A DNA stretch of 64,000 bases, taken from NCBI RefSeq assembly GCF_029813775.1, contig NZ_JARVKW010000015.1, positions 1 through 64,000 on the forward strand, written 5' to 3'. The translations under genes were made by a program, and so were the position numbers. Below are positions 9,114 through 20,819 of this stretch, piece by piece (the stretch's first letter is position 1; every line of letters starts with the position of its first letter). The notes under the pieces are model-generated. The model saw only the letters and a program-made list of their open reading frames with translations, was not told the origin of the DNA and made no database searches. This DNA is from Streptomyces sp. DH24. Its GTDB lineage: Bacteria > Actinomycetota > Actinomycetes > Streptomycetales > Streptomycetaceae.

Positions 9114-10498
9114 CACAACTCCAACTCCCCTGCGGCGCGCAGGTGGTGCAGGGCATAGGTGCGCCAGGGGCGCCAGCTGCCGGGAGCGTCCACGCCGGGC
9201 GGCGCGACGTCGGGGTCGCCGAGGGCACGGCTGCGGACGACGGCCACGGTGCGGGCGTCCAGGCCGGGCAGTGCGCGCAGGGCGGCGTGGGCGTCGTCGC
9301 GGTCGGCGCCCGGGTCGAGGTGCACGGTGCCGTCGGCGAGGGCGGCGGCGAGTGTGCCGAGCGGGGTGTCCGGTTCGGCCTCGGCGAGGACGGCCGGTTC
9401 GGGGAAGACGTGGGTGAGGCTGCCGCAGGGGGCGTCGAGCGCCTTGCCGTGGCGCTGGACCAGCCGGGCCGCCTCCGTCGTACCGGTCAGGGCGCGTACG
9501 GCGACCTCCTCCGGGTCGGCGGCGCCGGGCGAGCGCAGGCCCGGGCGGGCGGCGACCAGCGGGGCGAGGCGTGGGTCGGCGCCGAGGCGTTCGTCCACGG
9601 CGTACGGGTCGGAGTCGAGGTCGAACAGTCTGCGCAGCCGCTGCACGGCGGTGGTCAGGTCACGCGGGTCGGTGAGGTGCAGCCGGGCGTCGAGCCAGCC
9701 GCCGGGATGGGTGCCGGTGGCGGTCCGCACGGTGCCGGACCGTTCCTGGACGGCGGCGATGCCGGTGCCGTAGGGCAGGCGCAGGGTGCGCCGGTAGGTG
9801 CGGGCGCCCACCGGTCCGGTGACCTCCTCGACACCGGCGACGGCCTCGTGCGCCAGGACGTCGAAGACGTACCCGGCCTGGTAGGGGCCGCGGTGGGCGA
9901 GGCGCAGCGGGATTCCCGCGGACGGGGTGGCCGTGCGGCGGGCCGGGGCGGCGGTGCGCAGTGCGCTGGGGGTCCGCGCGTACACGGCGCGGATCGTGTC
10001 GTTGAACTGCCGCACACTGGCGAAGCCCGACGCGAACGCGATCTCGGTGATCGAGAGGTCCGTGGTCTGCAGGAGCACGCGCGCGGTGTGCGCGCGCTGG
10101 GCGCGGGCCAGGGCGACGGGGCCGGCGCCGAGTTCGGCGGTGAGCTGCCGCTGCACCTGCCGGGCGCTGTAGCCGAGCCGGGCGGCGAGTCCGGCGACGC
10201 CCTCCCGGTCCACCACTCCGTCGCCGATGAGCCGCATGGCGCGGCCCACGACGTCCGCCCGGACGTTCCAGTCGGCCGAGCCGGGCACGGCGTCGGGCCG
10301 GCACCGCCGGCAGGCCCGGAATCCGGAGCCCTGCGCGGCGGCGGCCGTGGTGAAGAACCGCACGTTGTGCCGCTTCGGCGTGACCGCCGGGCAGCTGGGG
10401 CGGCAGTAGATGCCGGTCGTCTCGACGGCGAAGAAGAACGCCCCGTCGAACCGGGCGTCCCGGCTCCGCACGGCCTCGAACCTGGTGTCTGCGTCCAT
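9113..10498 (-). CDS. Ada-type regulator fused to AlkA glycosylase
   Basis: 461 residues. Residues 1 to 75 are the Ada zinc domain with Cys32, Cys36, Cys63 and Cys66; Cys32 would take methyl groups from phosphotriesters. Residues about 85 to 185 are an AraC HTH, and the rest is an AlkA-like 3-methyladenine glycosylase. This fusion is usual in actinobacteria and both senses and repairs alkylation. The glycosylase end is odd: the helix-hairpin-helix reads LPGLDARTV instead of LPGIGPWTA, and about 20 residues after the expected catalytic Asp are missing. Ogt follows in a one-base overlap. Confidence 0.88.
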   Translation of the reverse strand: MDADTRFEAVRSRDARFDGAFFFAVETTGIYCRPSCPAVTPKRHNVRFFTTAAAAQGSGFRACRRCRPDAVPGSADWNVRADVVGRAMRLIGDGVVDREGVAGLAARLGYSARQVQRQLTAELGAGPVALARAQRAHTARVLLQTTDLSITEIAFASGFASVRQFNDTIRAVYARTPSALRTAAPARRTATPSAGIPLRLAHRGPYQAGYVFDVLAHEAVAGVEEVTGPVGARTYRRTLRLPYGTGIAAVQERSGTVRTATGTHPGGWLDARLHLTDPRDLTTAVQRLRRLFDLDSDPYAVDERLGADPRLAPLVAARPGLRSPGAADPEEVAVRALTGTTEAARLVQRHGKALDAPCGSLTHVFPEPAVLAEAEPDTPLGTLAAALADGTVHLDPGADRDDAHAALRALPGLDARTVAVVRSRALGDPDVAPPGVDAPGSWRPWRTYALHHLRAAGELEL

Positions 10499-10958
10499 CA
10501 CGGCTCCAGTCTCCGCCACCCGGGAGCCCGGGGCTGGCGGAAATCGGACATGGCGTTGCCGGGGGCCGCCGGCCGGGGAGCCGGGTGGTCGGCGACCGGG
10601 GAGCCAGGCGGTCGGGGAGGCAGGCGGTCGGCGGACAGGGAGCCGAGTGACCGGCGGGCGGGCAGCCGGGTGACCGGCGCGGCGAAAAGCCAGGCCACCA
10701 GCACGACGGGAAGCCGAGCCACCAGCACGGACGGAAACCGAGTGACCGGCGCGACGGAAAGCCAAGCCACCAGCACGACGGGAAGCCGAGCCACCAGCAC
10801 GGACGGAAACCGAGTGACCGGCGCGACGGAAAGCCAAGCCACCAGCACAACGGGAAGCCAAGCCACCAGCACGGCAGGGAACCGAGCCACCAGCCCGGCC
10901 GGAAGCCGGGTGACCGGCGCGGCGGGGGCGCCCGGCGCGCCGCGCCCCCGCCCGTCGG
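10499..10958. other. intergenic region mostly made of repeats
   Basis: 460 bases between ada-alkA and the rsgA stop codon. Apart from the repeat block listed next, only a short GC-rich tail downstream of rsgA is present. The frame that stays open through it is a product of the repeat length being a multiple of three. Confidence 0.6.
10570..10925. repeat. degenerate 24-bp repeat with 72-bp higher-order period
   Basis: Units of 23 to 25 bases of the type GGAAGCCGAGCCACCAGCAC and GGAAACCGAGTGACCGGCGC alternate. Three units make a 72-base period, seen clearly by comparing 10731 onward with 10803 onward. The outer copies are degenerate. Both strands stay open because 72 is a multiple of three, but no ribosome site fits. 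Confidence 0.85.
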
Positions 10959-12068
<1,110 letters not shown>

Positions 12069-12130
12069 GGGGATGGCCCTTCGAGGAGGGTGGCCCCGGC
12101 ACGCGCGCGTCGGCGCGGATGGTGTGAAGG

Positions 12131-12202
12131 TCAGCCGGAGGCCACGGAGGTGAACTGAACGAACGACTGGATGCGGGCTGGGCCCGTCACAGAGACAGCC
12201 AT
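12131..12202 (-). CDS. 23-residue ORF upstream of rsgA, possible leader peptide
   Basis: ATG 12202 to TGA 12131, a 23-residue peptide beginning MAVSVTGPARIQ. A near-ideal Shine-Dalgarno (GGGAGGT) lies eight to nine bases before it, stronger than that of rsgA itself. A TAGGGT box at 12271-12276 could be the promoter. It may be a leader coupling translation state to rsgA, fitting for a ribosome-assembly GTPase, but this is inference and no homolog is recognised. Confidence 0.45.
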   Translation of the reverse strand: MAVSVTGPARIQSFVQFTSVASG

Positions 12203-12270
12203 CGGTCACACCTCCCAGTTCTTCACTCGTCCGGCGGCGGCAGCCGTCGGCCACCGCTCGATTCGCCCTC

Positions 12271-12298
12271 ACCCTAGGGGCGGGCACGCACGCGTGCC
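12271..12298 (-). promoter_or_regulatory. predicted promoter and 16-bp palindrome for rsgA
   Basis: On the leftward strand a TAGGGT -10 box (12271-12276) is preceded by a perfect inverted repeat GGCACGC-GT-GCGTGCC (12283-12298), which would cover the spacer and reach the -35 region. The layout fits an operator over a promoter. Confidence 0.4.
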
Positions 12299-12361
12299 AC
12301 CGGTTTTTCCGAAGCGTCGCTCCGGCACGTCGTCGGGGTGGCCTCGGCGGACGGCGCCGAG

Positions 12362-12385
12362 ACCACCCCGGTGACAGGCGGTGGT
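12362..12385 (-). terminator. weak hairpin after the permease gene
   Basis: ACCACC and GGTGGT pair across a 12-base loop just downstream of the NCS2 permease stop codon. The stem is short and has no U tract, so this is a tentative terminator. Confidence 0.3.
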
Positions 12386-12389
12386 GCGG

Positions 12390-13835
<1,446 letters not shown>

Positions 13836-14075
13836 GAACTGCGTCTCCTGGACCTGCAAGTGCGCGGAAAGCCTGAATGATGCCGCCGAGCGAGTGTGGT
13901 AGACGATGGTGCGAACACACATGCGGCACCTTGATGGCGGATCATACGCACGCGAGGGCCGATCTCAATTCCCCGGCGGCATCCATTGGATGACTTTCCG
14001 GCATCACTTCTGCCGGTTCCTGCAGAATGTTCGGCCAACTGTCCTGCCAAAACAGGATCCGGGCGGCAGCGCTCT

Positions 14076-14105
14076 GGAGTTCCCGACGGCGGAACTCCAT
14101 ACTCT
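14076..14105 (+). promoter_or_regulatory. operator-like inverted repeat and leaderless promoter
   Basis: GGAGTTCC and GGAACTCC form a perfect 8-base inverted repeat with a 7-base spacer (14076-14098). It abuts a TACTCT -10 box (14100-14105) six bases before the GTG at 14112. The repeat would occupy the -35 region, so autoregulation by the XRE protein is a reasonable guess. Confidence 0.45.
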
Positions 14106-14111
14106 CAATCC

Positions 14112-14789
14112 GTGCATTCACCACTCCCCTTCAACGCGCGCGCCGCCCGCATCCTGCGCGAGAAACTCGGGATGGCCCCCGGCCACGTCGCCTACGGCAT
14201 GCGCGCCTCCTACGGACTCACTCACATCACCCCCGACCACATCGCCGCGTGGGAACGCGGCACCGCCGTGCCCACCGCGAACGAACTCACCGCGCTGGCC
14301 GGCGCCTTGTGGTGTGCTCCCCGCGAACTCATGGGCGCCCCCCGCACGTTGCGGGAGCACCGGCTGGCCCGCGGACTCGCCGCCGAGGACGTCGCCCGCG
14401 TCACCGGGGTCGGCCTCGACGCCTACCTCCACATGGAGGAGACCGGCCAGTGGACCGGCACCAAGGGGCAGTCGACGGCACTCGGCGACCTGCTCAAGCT
14501 GCCCCCGCGGGACTTCGTCTCCATCACCGGTCAGGAGGGCGAACTCGCCCACCTCCTCACCGAGGCGGTCTCCACACGCTGGCAGGCCCACATCCGCGCC
14601 ATCGCCCGCCTGGTGTCCCTGGACCGGCGCGACCTCCAGGAGCCGCTGCGCGCCATGCACCAGGAGTACCAGACCCTGCTGGCGGCCACGCTCAGCCGGG
14701 CCGGCGGCGCCACCGCCTCCGGCGAGGCCGGGCGGCAGTTCATCGACGACATCGTGAACAACTTCTGGTCCCGGATCCCGGAGCGCTGA
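14112..14789 (+). CDS. XRE-family DNA-binding regulator
   Basis: 225 residues from GTG 14112. Two helix-turn-helix units are visible: one near the N terminus (YGLTHITPDHIAAWERG) and a second (LAAEDVARVTGVGLDAYLHME). The C-terminal half is helical and ends with an acidic segment. The start fits a leaderless transcript; an upstream TTG at 13986 would add 42 residues of non-conserved character and was rejected. Ligand and targets are unknown. Divergent to the purine permease. Confidence 0.75.
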   Translation: MHSPLPFNARAARILREKLGMAPGHVAYGMRASYGLTHITPDHIAAWERGTAVPTANELTALAGALWCAPRELMGAPRTLREHRLARGLAAEDVARVTGVGLDAYLHMEETGQWTGTKGQSTALGDLLKLPPRDFVSITGQEGELAHLLTEAVSTRWQAHIRAIARLVSLDRRDLQEPLRAMHQEYQTLLAATLSRAGGATASGEAGRQFIDDIVNNFWSRIPER

Positions 14790-14889
14790 GCGCGCGGCGC
14801 GCGGCATCGACGGGGCCACCACCGATGTCCCGGACGGCGTTCCGAACGTATTCTCGACCCGTCCGCACCCGCACCGCCCTGGAGTACAC

Positions 14890-16101
14890 ATGGCCCTCGA
14901 CGTCGCCGCGATCCGTGCCCGGGTCCCCGCCCTGAAGTCCGGCTCGGCCCGCTTCGACGCGCCCGGCGGCACCCAGACACCGCAGCCGGTCGCCGACGCG
15001 ATCGCCGAGGCCCTCACGCGCCCGCTGGCCAACCGCGGCCGGCTGACCGAGGGCGAGCGCAACGCCGACGGCATCGTGCTGGAGGCCCGCCGCGCCCTCG
15101 CCGACCTGCTCGCCGCCGACCCCCGCGCCGTCGTGTTCGGTCGCAGCGCCACCCAGCTCGTGTACGACCTGGCGCGCACGCTCGCCAAGGACTGGGGTCC
15201 GGGCGACGAGGTGGTCGTCACCCGGCTCGACCACGACTCCAACATCCGGCCCTGGGTCCAGGCCGCGACCGCGGCCGGCGCCACCGTCCGGTGGGCCGAC
15301 TTCGACCCGGAGACCGGTGAGCTCCGCCCGGAGCACATCGCGGCGGTGCTGTCGGAGCGCACCCGGCTCGTCGCGGTCACCGCGGCCTCCAACCTCATCG
15401 GCACCCGCCCCGACGTGCCCGCCCTCGCCGCGCTGGCCCACGAGGTGGGCGCGCTGTGCCACGTGGACGCCGTGCACTACGCCTCGCACGCCTGCGTCGA
15501 CCTGGCCGGGCTGGGCGCGGACACGCTGGTCTGCTCGCCGTACAAGTTCCTCGGCCCGCACCTGGGCGTGCTGACCGGGCGGCTCGAACTGCTGGAGTCG
15601 CTGCGCCCGGACAAGCTGCTGCCGTCCGCCGACACCGTCCCGGAGCGCTTCGAACTGGGCACGCTGCCCTACGAGCTGCTGGCCGGGGCGCGCGCCGCCG
15701 TGGACTTCCTCGCCGGTCTGGCGCCGGGCGCCGCGGGCGGGGCGGGTGACCGCAGGGCGCGGCTGCGCGCGGCCTTCGCGGCGGTCGAGGAGCACGAGGA
15801 CGCCCTGCGGGGGCGCATCGAGCGGGGGCTGGCCGGGCTGGGCGGCGTCACGGTGTACTCCCGCGCGGCGCGGCGCACGCCCACCCTGCTGTTCACCGTG
15901 GCGGGCCGGCGCCCGGCCGAGGTCGCGCGGCACCTGGCGGAGCGCTCCGTGGACGCCCCGGCCGGGTCGTTCTACGCGCTGGAGGCGTCCCGCCGGCTCG
16001 GACTGGGCGACGAGGGCGGCGTGCGGGTCGGGCTGGCGCCGTACACCTGCGACGAGGACGTCGACCGGCTGCTGGAGGCGCTCGGCTCCCTCGCATGCTG
16101 A
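14890..16101 (+). CDS. cysteine desulfurase-like aminotransferase class V protein
   Basis: 403 residues, PLP-dependent fold type I. The Schiff-base lysine is in CSPYKFLGPH, with the cofactor aspartate in HVDAVHYASH and the N-terminal LDHDSN segment of the SufS/CsdA-like branch. The catalytic loop Cys of true desulfurases near the C terminus is not obvious, and no Fe-S scaffold genes are near, so an amino-acid lyase or epimerase role is also possible. ATG 14890 has GGAG at short spacing. It converges with the CBM2 protein gene. Confidence 0.8.
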   Translation: MALDVAAIRARVPALKSGSARFDAPGGTQTPQPVADAIAEALTRPLANRGRLTEGERNADGIVLEARRALADLLAADPRAVVFGRSATQLVYDLARTLAKDWGPGDEVVVTRLDHDSNIRPWVQAATAAGATVRWADFDPETGELRPEHIAAVLSERTRLVAVTAASNLIGTRPDVPALAALAHEVGALCHVDAVHYASHACVDLAGLGADTLVCSPYKFLGPHLGVLTGRLELLESLRPDKLLPSADTVPERFELGTLPYELLAGARAAVDFLAGLAPGAAGGAGDRRARLRAAFAAVEEHEDALRGRIERGLAGLGGVTVYSRAARRTPTLLFTVAGRRPAEVARHLAERSVDAPAGSFYALEASRRLGLGDEGGVRVGLAPYTCDEDVDRLLEALGSLAC

Positions 16102-16149
16102 GCGGCCCGGCACTGCTCAGCGGCCCGGCGCTGCTCAGCCGCCCGGCGC

Positions 16150-17652
16150 TCAGGACGTGGCGCAGCCGTACCCGTTGAGGGTGAAGGCGGGCGGCGGGGC
16201 GTTCCTGCCGCGCCAGGAGGCGAGGAAGCCGAAGGTGACGCTGCCGCCCGCGCGGACGGTCCGGTTGTAGTCGGCGGCGGTCGCCGTGACGCGGTCGCCG
16301 TCCTGGGTGTACGTCGCGTCCCACATCTGGCGCACCTGCTGGTCGTCGGGGAACGCCCAGGCGACGCGCCAGGCGTCCAGGGCGGCCTCGGTGGTGACGG
16401 TGACGGTGGCCTGGAAGCCGTCGGGCCACTGGTTGACGAGGTCGTAGCGGACGTGGCACGAGGGCGGCTCGGCGGTGTCGGGGGCGGGGGTGCTGCGGCC
16501 TCGGGACGTGGCGGACGGGGTGTCCCGGGGCGCCGGTCCGGGGCCGCTCCGCTTGCCGGGCGGCCGGGACGTGGCGCTGCGGGACGGCCGCGGCGACCGG
16601 GACGGGGACGGCGACGCGGCGGACGGCGACGCGGCGGACGTCGGCCCGGCGGTGGGCACGGCCAGGGTCGGGACGGCGACCGGTCCGCGGTCGGCGGTGC
16701 CCCCGGCCTCGGCGGCGTCGGTGGGCGGGCTCTGCGGCATCAGCGAGACGGCGAGCGCCAGCAGCGACACCAGGACGGCGGCGACGAGCAGGCCGCCGCG
16801 CACGACGCGCGCCCTGTGCGCACCGTCGTCCCCGAACGCGGGCTCGGCCTCCGGCGCGTCGGGCCGCCCGGCGCCGAGCCGTACGTCGGCCGCGCGCCTG
16901 CGGCGTTCCAGATAGGCGAGGCCTCCCCAGCCCAGCACTCCCCCGGCGAGCGCGCCGGGCAGCGCCGCGCCCTGGCGCAGACAGGCGGCGGCCTCCGCGC
17001 AGCGGGCGCAGGTGGCGAGGTGCCGGGCGAGGTCGGCGGGGGCCTCATGGGCGGGTGAGCGGGTGACGGCGTCCAGGAGCCGGGCGTAGCTGCGGCAGCG
17101 GGCGTCCATCGGGGTGTCGAGGTGGTTGCGGCGGCAGCGTTCCCGGAACAGGCCGCGGACCTGGGCGAGTTCGTCGGCCGCGTCGGCCGGGTCCAGGCCG
17201 AGCCGGCGGGCGGCGGTGGCCAGCGGCAGCGCCTCCACATCCACGAGCCACAGCAGCGCCGCGTCCGTCTCCTGGAGGTCGCGCAGGGCGCGCAGCGCGA
17301 CCGGGCGTCGCAGCGGCGGCCCCGTCCAGCGGTCCGCCTGGCCGGAGTTGAGCCACAGCCGCAGGTCCGGGTCGAGCCCCTGGCCGCGCCCGCCGGCCTC
17401 CCAGGCCGCCGCGGTGACGCGGACGGCGGTCAGCAGCAGCGGGATGCGGGGCAGCCGGGGCGCGCGGCGGCCCCGGGTGGTGTGCTCGGCGGCGCGGGCC
17501 TCGCGCATGCCGCGCGCGAACGCCTCGGTGGCCAGCTCCGTGGCCGCCTCCGTGCCCGCCGTGCACAGGTCGGCGTAGGAGAGGACGGCGTCCCAGCACT
17601 CGGAGAACAGCGCGGCCTCGGTCGCGTCCCGAGGGGTCGGCAGGTCGGGCAT
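16150..17652 (-). CDS. sigma-like/zinc-finger membrane protein with CBM2 domain
   Basis: 500 residues, unusual order of parts. Residues 1 to about 185 resemble an ECF sigma factor (region 2-like helices, then region 4-like ALPLATAARRLGLDPADAAD). About 195 to 245 carries a zinc-finger anti-sigma motif (HLATCARCAEAAAC). One membrane helix follows (about 280 to 302), then a Ser/Pro/Thr-rich wall-spanning linker, and a C-terminal family 2 carbohydrate-binding module (about 400 to 500) with paired Cys (PSCHVRYDL, NGYGC) and aromatic residues NQW, AW and MW. It would sit in the membrane with the CBM outside, suiting a polysaccharide sensor that controls transcription. No separate sigma gene is adjacent. 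Confidence 0.8.
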   Translation of the reverse strand: MPDLPTPRDATEAALFSECWDAVLSYADLCTAGTEAATELATEAFARGMREARAAEHTTRGRRAPRLPRIPLLLTAVRVTAAAWEAGGRGQGLDPDLRLWLNSGQADRWTGPPLRRPVALRALRDLQETDAALLWLVDVEALPLATAARRLGLDPADAADELAQVRGLFRERCRRNHLDTPMDARCRSYARLLDAVTRSPAHEAPADLARHLATCARCAEAAACLRQGAALPGALAGGVLGWGGLAYLERRRRAADVRLGAGRPDAPEAEPAFGDDGAHRARVVRGGLLVAAVLVSLLALAVSLMPQSPPTDAAEAGGTADRGPVAVPTLAVPTAGPTSAASPSAASPSPSRSPRPSRSATSRPPGKRSGPGPAPRDTPSATSRGRSTPAPDTAEPPSCHVRYDLVNQWPDGFQATVTVTTEAALDAWRVAWAFPDDQQVRQMWDATYTQDGDRVTATAADYNRTVRAGGSVTFGFLASWRGRNAPPPAFTLNGYGCATS

Positions 17653-17813
17653 GGGTCTCCCGCATCCACGAGCGAGGCCAACTCACCGCACGTGGGGTGG
17701 AGTTGCGAGAAACCTCGCGGCAGGGCACGAAGCCTTGCACGCCGCCCGCGCCACTGACAAGCGGCGCAGGGCAATCCGGTGACCGGGCCGCCGCCCCGGC
17801 CACCGGACGAGGC

Positions 17814-17859
17814 CGTGACGGCCGGGCCGGCCGACGGGGCGCCCGGCCCGGCCGTCACG
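17814..17859 (-). terminator. 17-bp perfect inverted repeat terminator
   Basis: Arms 17814-17830 and 17843-17859 pair perfectly over 17 bases with a 12-base loop. The right arm includes the stop codon of the radical SAM gene. There is no U tract, as is usual in Streptomyces. Confidence 0.75.
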
Positions 17860-19174
17860 CCTCGACGGGTTCCGTCGCCGACAGGCTGTCCATGAAGGAG
17901 CTGACGGAGAACACCGCGCGGCCGGGACCGGGCGGGCCGTACCCGGGCGGCGAGGACAGCCCGAAGTCGTCCATCGTGGCGCGGTAGGCCTCCAGCAGGC
18001 GGATGTGGTACTCAAGCGGCGCGCCCTGCGGATTGGCCTTGCCGAGCGGCGTGGTCGGCTCCGGGCACCAGGTGGTGAACCGGGGCGTGATGCCGTGCGA
18101 CATGAAGAAGCGCAGGCCCTCGGTGGTGGAGGCGATGGCCTCGTCCACGCTCGTGAAGCCGAACGGCTCGGCCATCTCCACGCCCGCCACGAAGTTCGGG
18201 ATGACGTTGCGAGCGCCGAAGACGTCCGCCGAGTCCAGGATGCGGCGGTGCCACTCGTCGCGGCCGACGTAGCGCTCCTTGCCGGGGCAGTACAGCTCGA
18301 ACAGCCGCCGGTCCCACACCTCGAAGTTGGGGTGGTAGATCTGCACGCCGTAGTCCTTGAAGCGCTGCACGTCCGGCTTCGGCAGCGCCTGCGCGACGAC
18401 CTTGCCGATCCAGCGGCCGGGGAAGCGCTCCTCGATGGCCTTGGCGTAGTGGCCGTAGAAGTCGGCCTCGTCCCGGCCGGCGATCTTCGACGTGATCGCG
18501 CCGCCGGTCAGCGTGTACGCGGTGGACGCCTTCTGCGTGTCGTACCGGTCGATGATCTCCAGGGCCTCGAGGACCTCGTCGACGTCCTTGACTCCTGTAT
18601 ACGGTCGACCGGCGGCCTTGTGCTGGCGCCAGTTGTGGTTGATGTCGCAGTACTGGCACTCCTCCTTGGCGCCGAAGTACTGGCAGACCCGGAAGACGGT
18701 CAGGTAGATCAGGTAGCCCCACTGGATGGTCGGGGCGACCTCCATGACGGACTTCCCGTTGGACAGGGTGTGCCGGTAGTACTCCGGCATCGGCGGCACG
18801 CCGACGTCCGCGATCCGCTTCCCGTCGAGGTAGAGGCCGAGCATGCCGTCGTCGTTCGCGGCGACGCGGTACGGCGAGGACGGGTTCACGCGCACCGAGA
18901 CGACCGTGCGGCGCAGGTCGTACGGGCCGCCGGTGAGGATGATCTCCTCGGGCGGGCGCCTGAGGGCGGCCTCGCCCAGCTCGGGCAGGGTGCCGTGGTC
19001 GAAGGAGAAGATGAAGTACGACTTCGGCTTGACCTCGCCGCCCTCGTTGTCGCTGAGCGCCGAGGGGTCGAAGGCGAGGCCGCCCCGGAGCAGGTCCTCC
19101 TTGAAGACGGCTTCCCGCGGCACGTGCGGGAACCGCTCCATCAGATCCTCGACCAGCGCGGTCCGGCTGCCCAT
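17855..19174 (-). CDS. radical SAM protein with atypical cysteine spacing
   Basis: 439 residues. The only plausible cluster motif is Cys164, Cys173 and Cys176 in VCQYFGAKEECQYC, a C-x8-C-x2-C spacing instead of C-x3-C-x2-C. A GGE-like SAM segment (TLTGGAITSK) follows, as does a TIM-barrel pattern with VIPNFVAGVEMAEPFG. A long N-terminal domain of about 150 residues precedes the cluster. The substrate is unknown. ATG 19174 has GGAGGAG at ideal spacing. It diverges from aldO; no precursor peptide is seen nearby. Confidence 0.75.
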   Translation of the reverse strand: MGSRTALVEDLMERFPHVPREAVFKEDLLRGGLAFDPSALSDNEGGEVKPKSYFIFSFDHGTLPELGEAALRRPPEEIILTGGPYDLRRTVVSVRVNPSSPYRVAANDDGMLGLYLDGKRIADVGVPPMPEYYRHTLSNGKSVMEVAPTIQWGYLIYLTVFRVCQYFGAKEECQYCDINHNWRQHKAAGRPYTGVKDVDEVLEALEIIDRYDTQKASTAYTLTGGAITSKIAGRDEADFYGHYAKAIEERFPGRWIGKVVAQALPKPDVQRFKDYGVQIYHPNFEVWDRRLFELYCPGKERYVGRDEWHRRILDSADVFGARNVIPNFVAGVEMAEPFGFTSVDEAIASTTEGLRFFMSHGITPRFTTWCPEPTTPLGKANPQGAPLEYHIRLLEAYRATMDDFGLSSPPGYGPPGPGRAVFSVSSFMDSLSATEPVEA

Positions 19175-19297
19175 CGACGTGTCTCCTCCCGGTTCGGACG
19201 TACGACTCCTCACGGTATGCCCCGCGCCGGGCGCGGTCCGCGCCGGGTCCCCGGCGTGCGGTGGGCACGGCGGGCGGGGCCGGTCGCGGCGCCCGGC

Positions 19298-19313
19298 GGG
19301 AAAGCGCTTCCTC
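19298..19313. promoter_or_regulatory. LacI-type operator before aldO
   Basis: GGGAAAGCGCTTCCTC contains the AAGCGCTT core. Read on the other strand it shares the 13-mer AGGAAGCGCTTTC with the site at 38163. It lies about 90 bases before the aldO start. Confidence 0.55.
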
Positions 19314-19356
19314 CCGGAGGGTCCCCGGCCGTGGCCGGCCGGCGGCGGGGAGGTAG

Positions 19357-20658
<1,302 letters not shown>

Positions 20659-20819
20659 CGCGGGCCCGGCCGGTCCCGTGGGGCGGGCCGGGAAGGGCTT
20701 CGTCGACCCCCTTTCCCAACCCCTTGTCGAATGTCCGGGCCGCCCATAGCCTTGCGCCGCGCCGGTACCGACGCGGGTCGGGACCGGCCGGGCAGAAGGG
20801 ATGGGGAACGACGCCGGTG

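Noticed and set aside
9660..10850. Frame encoding CWWLGFPS-type repeats
   Set aside because: Made by the 72-bp repeat and antisense sequence of the ada gene; no start signal.
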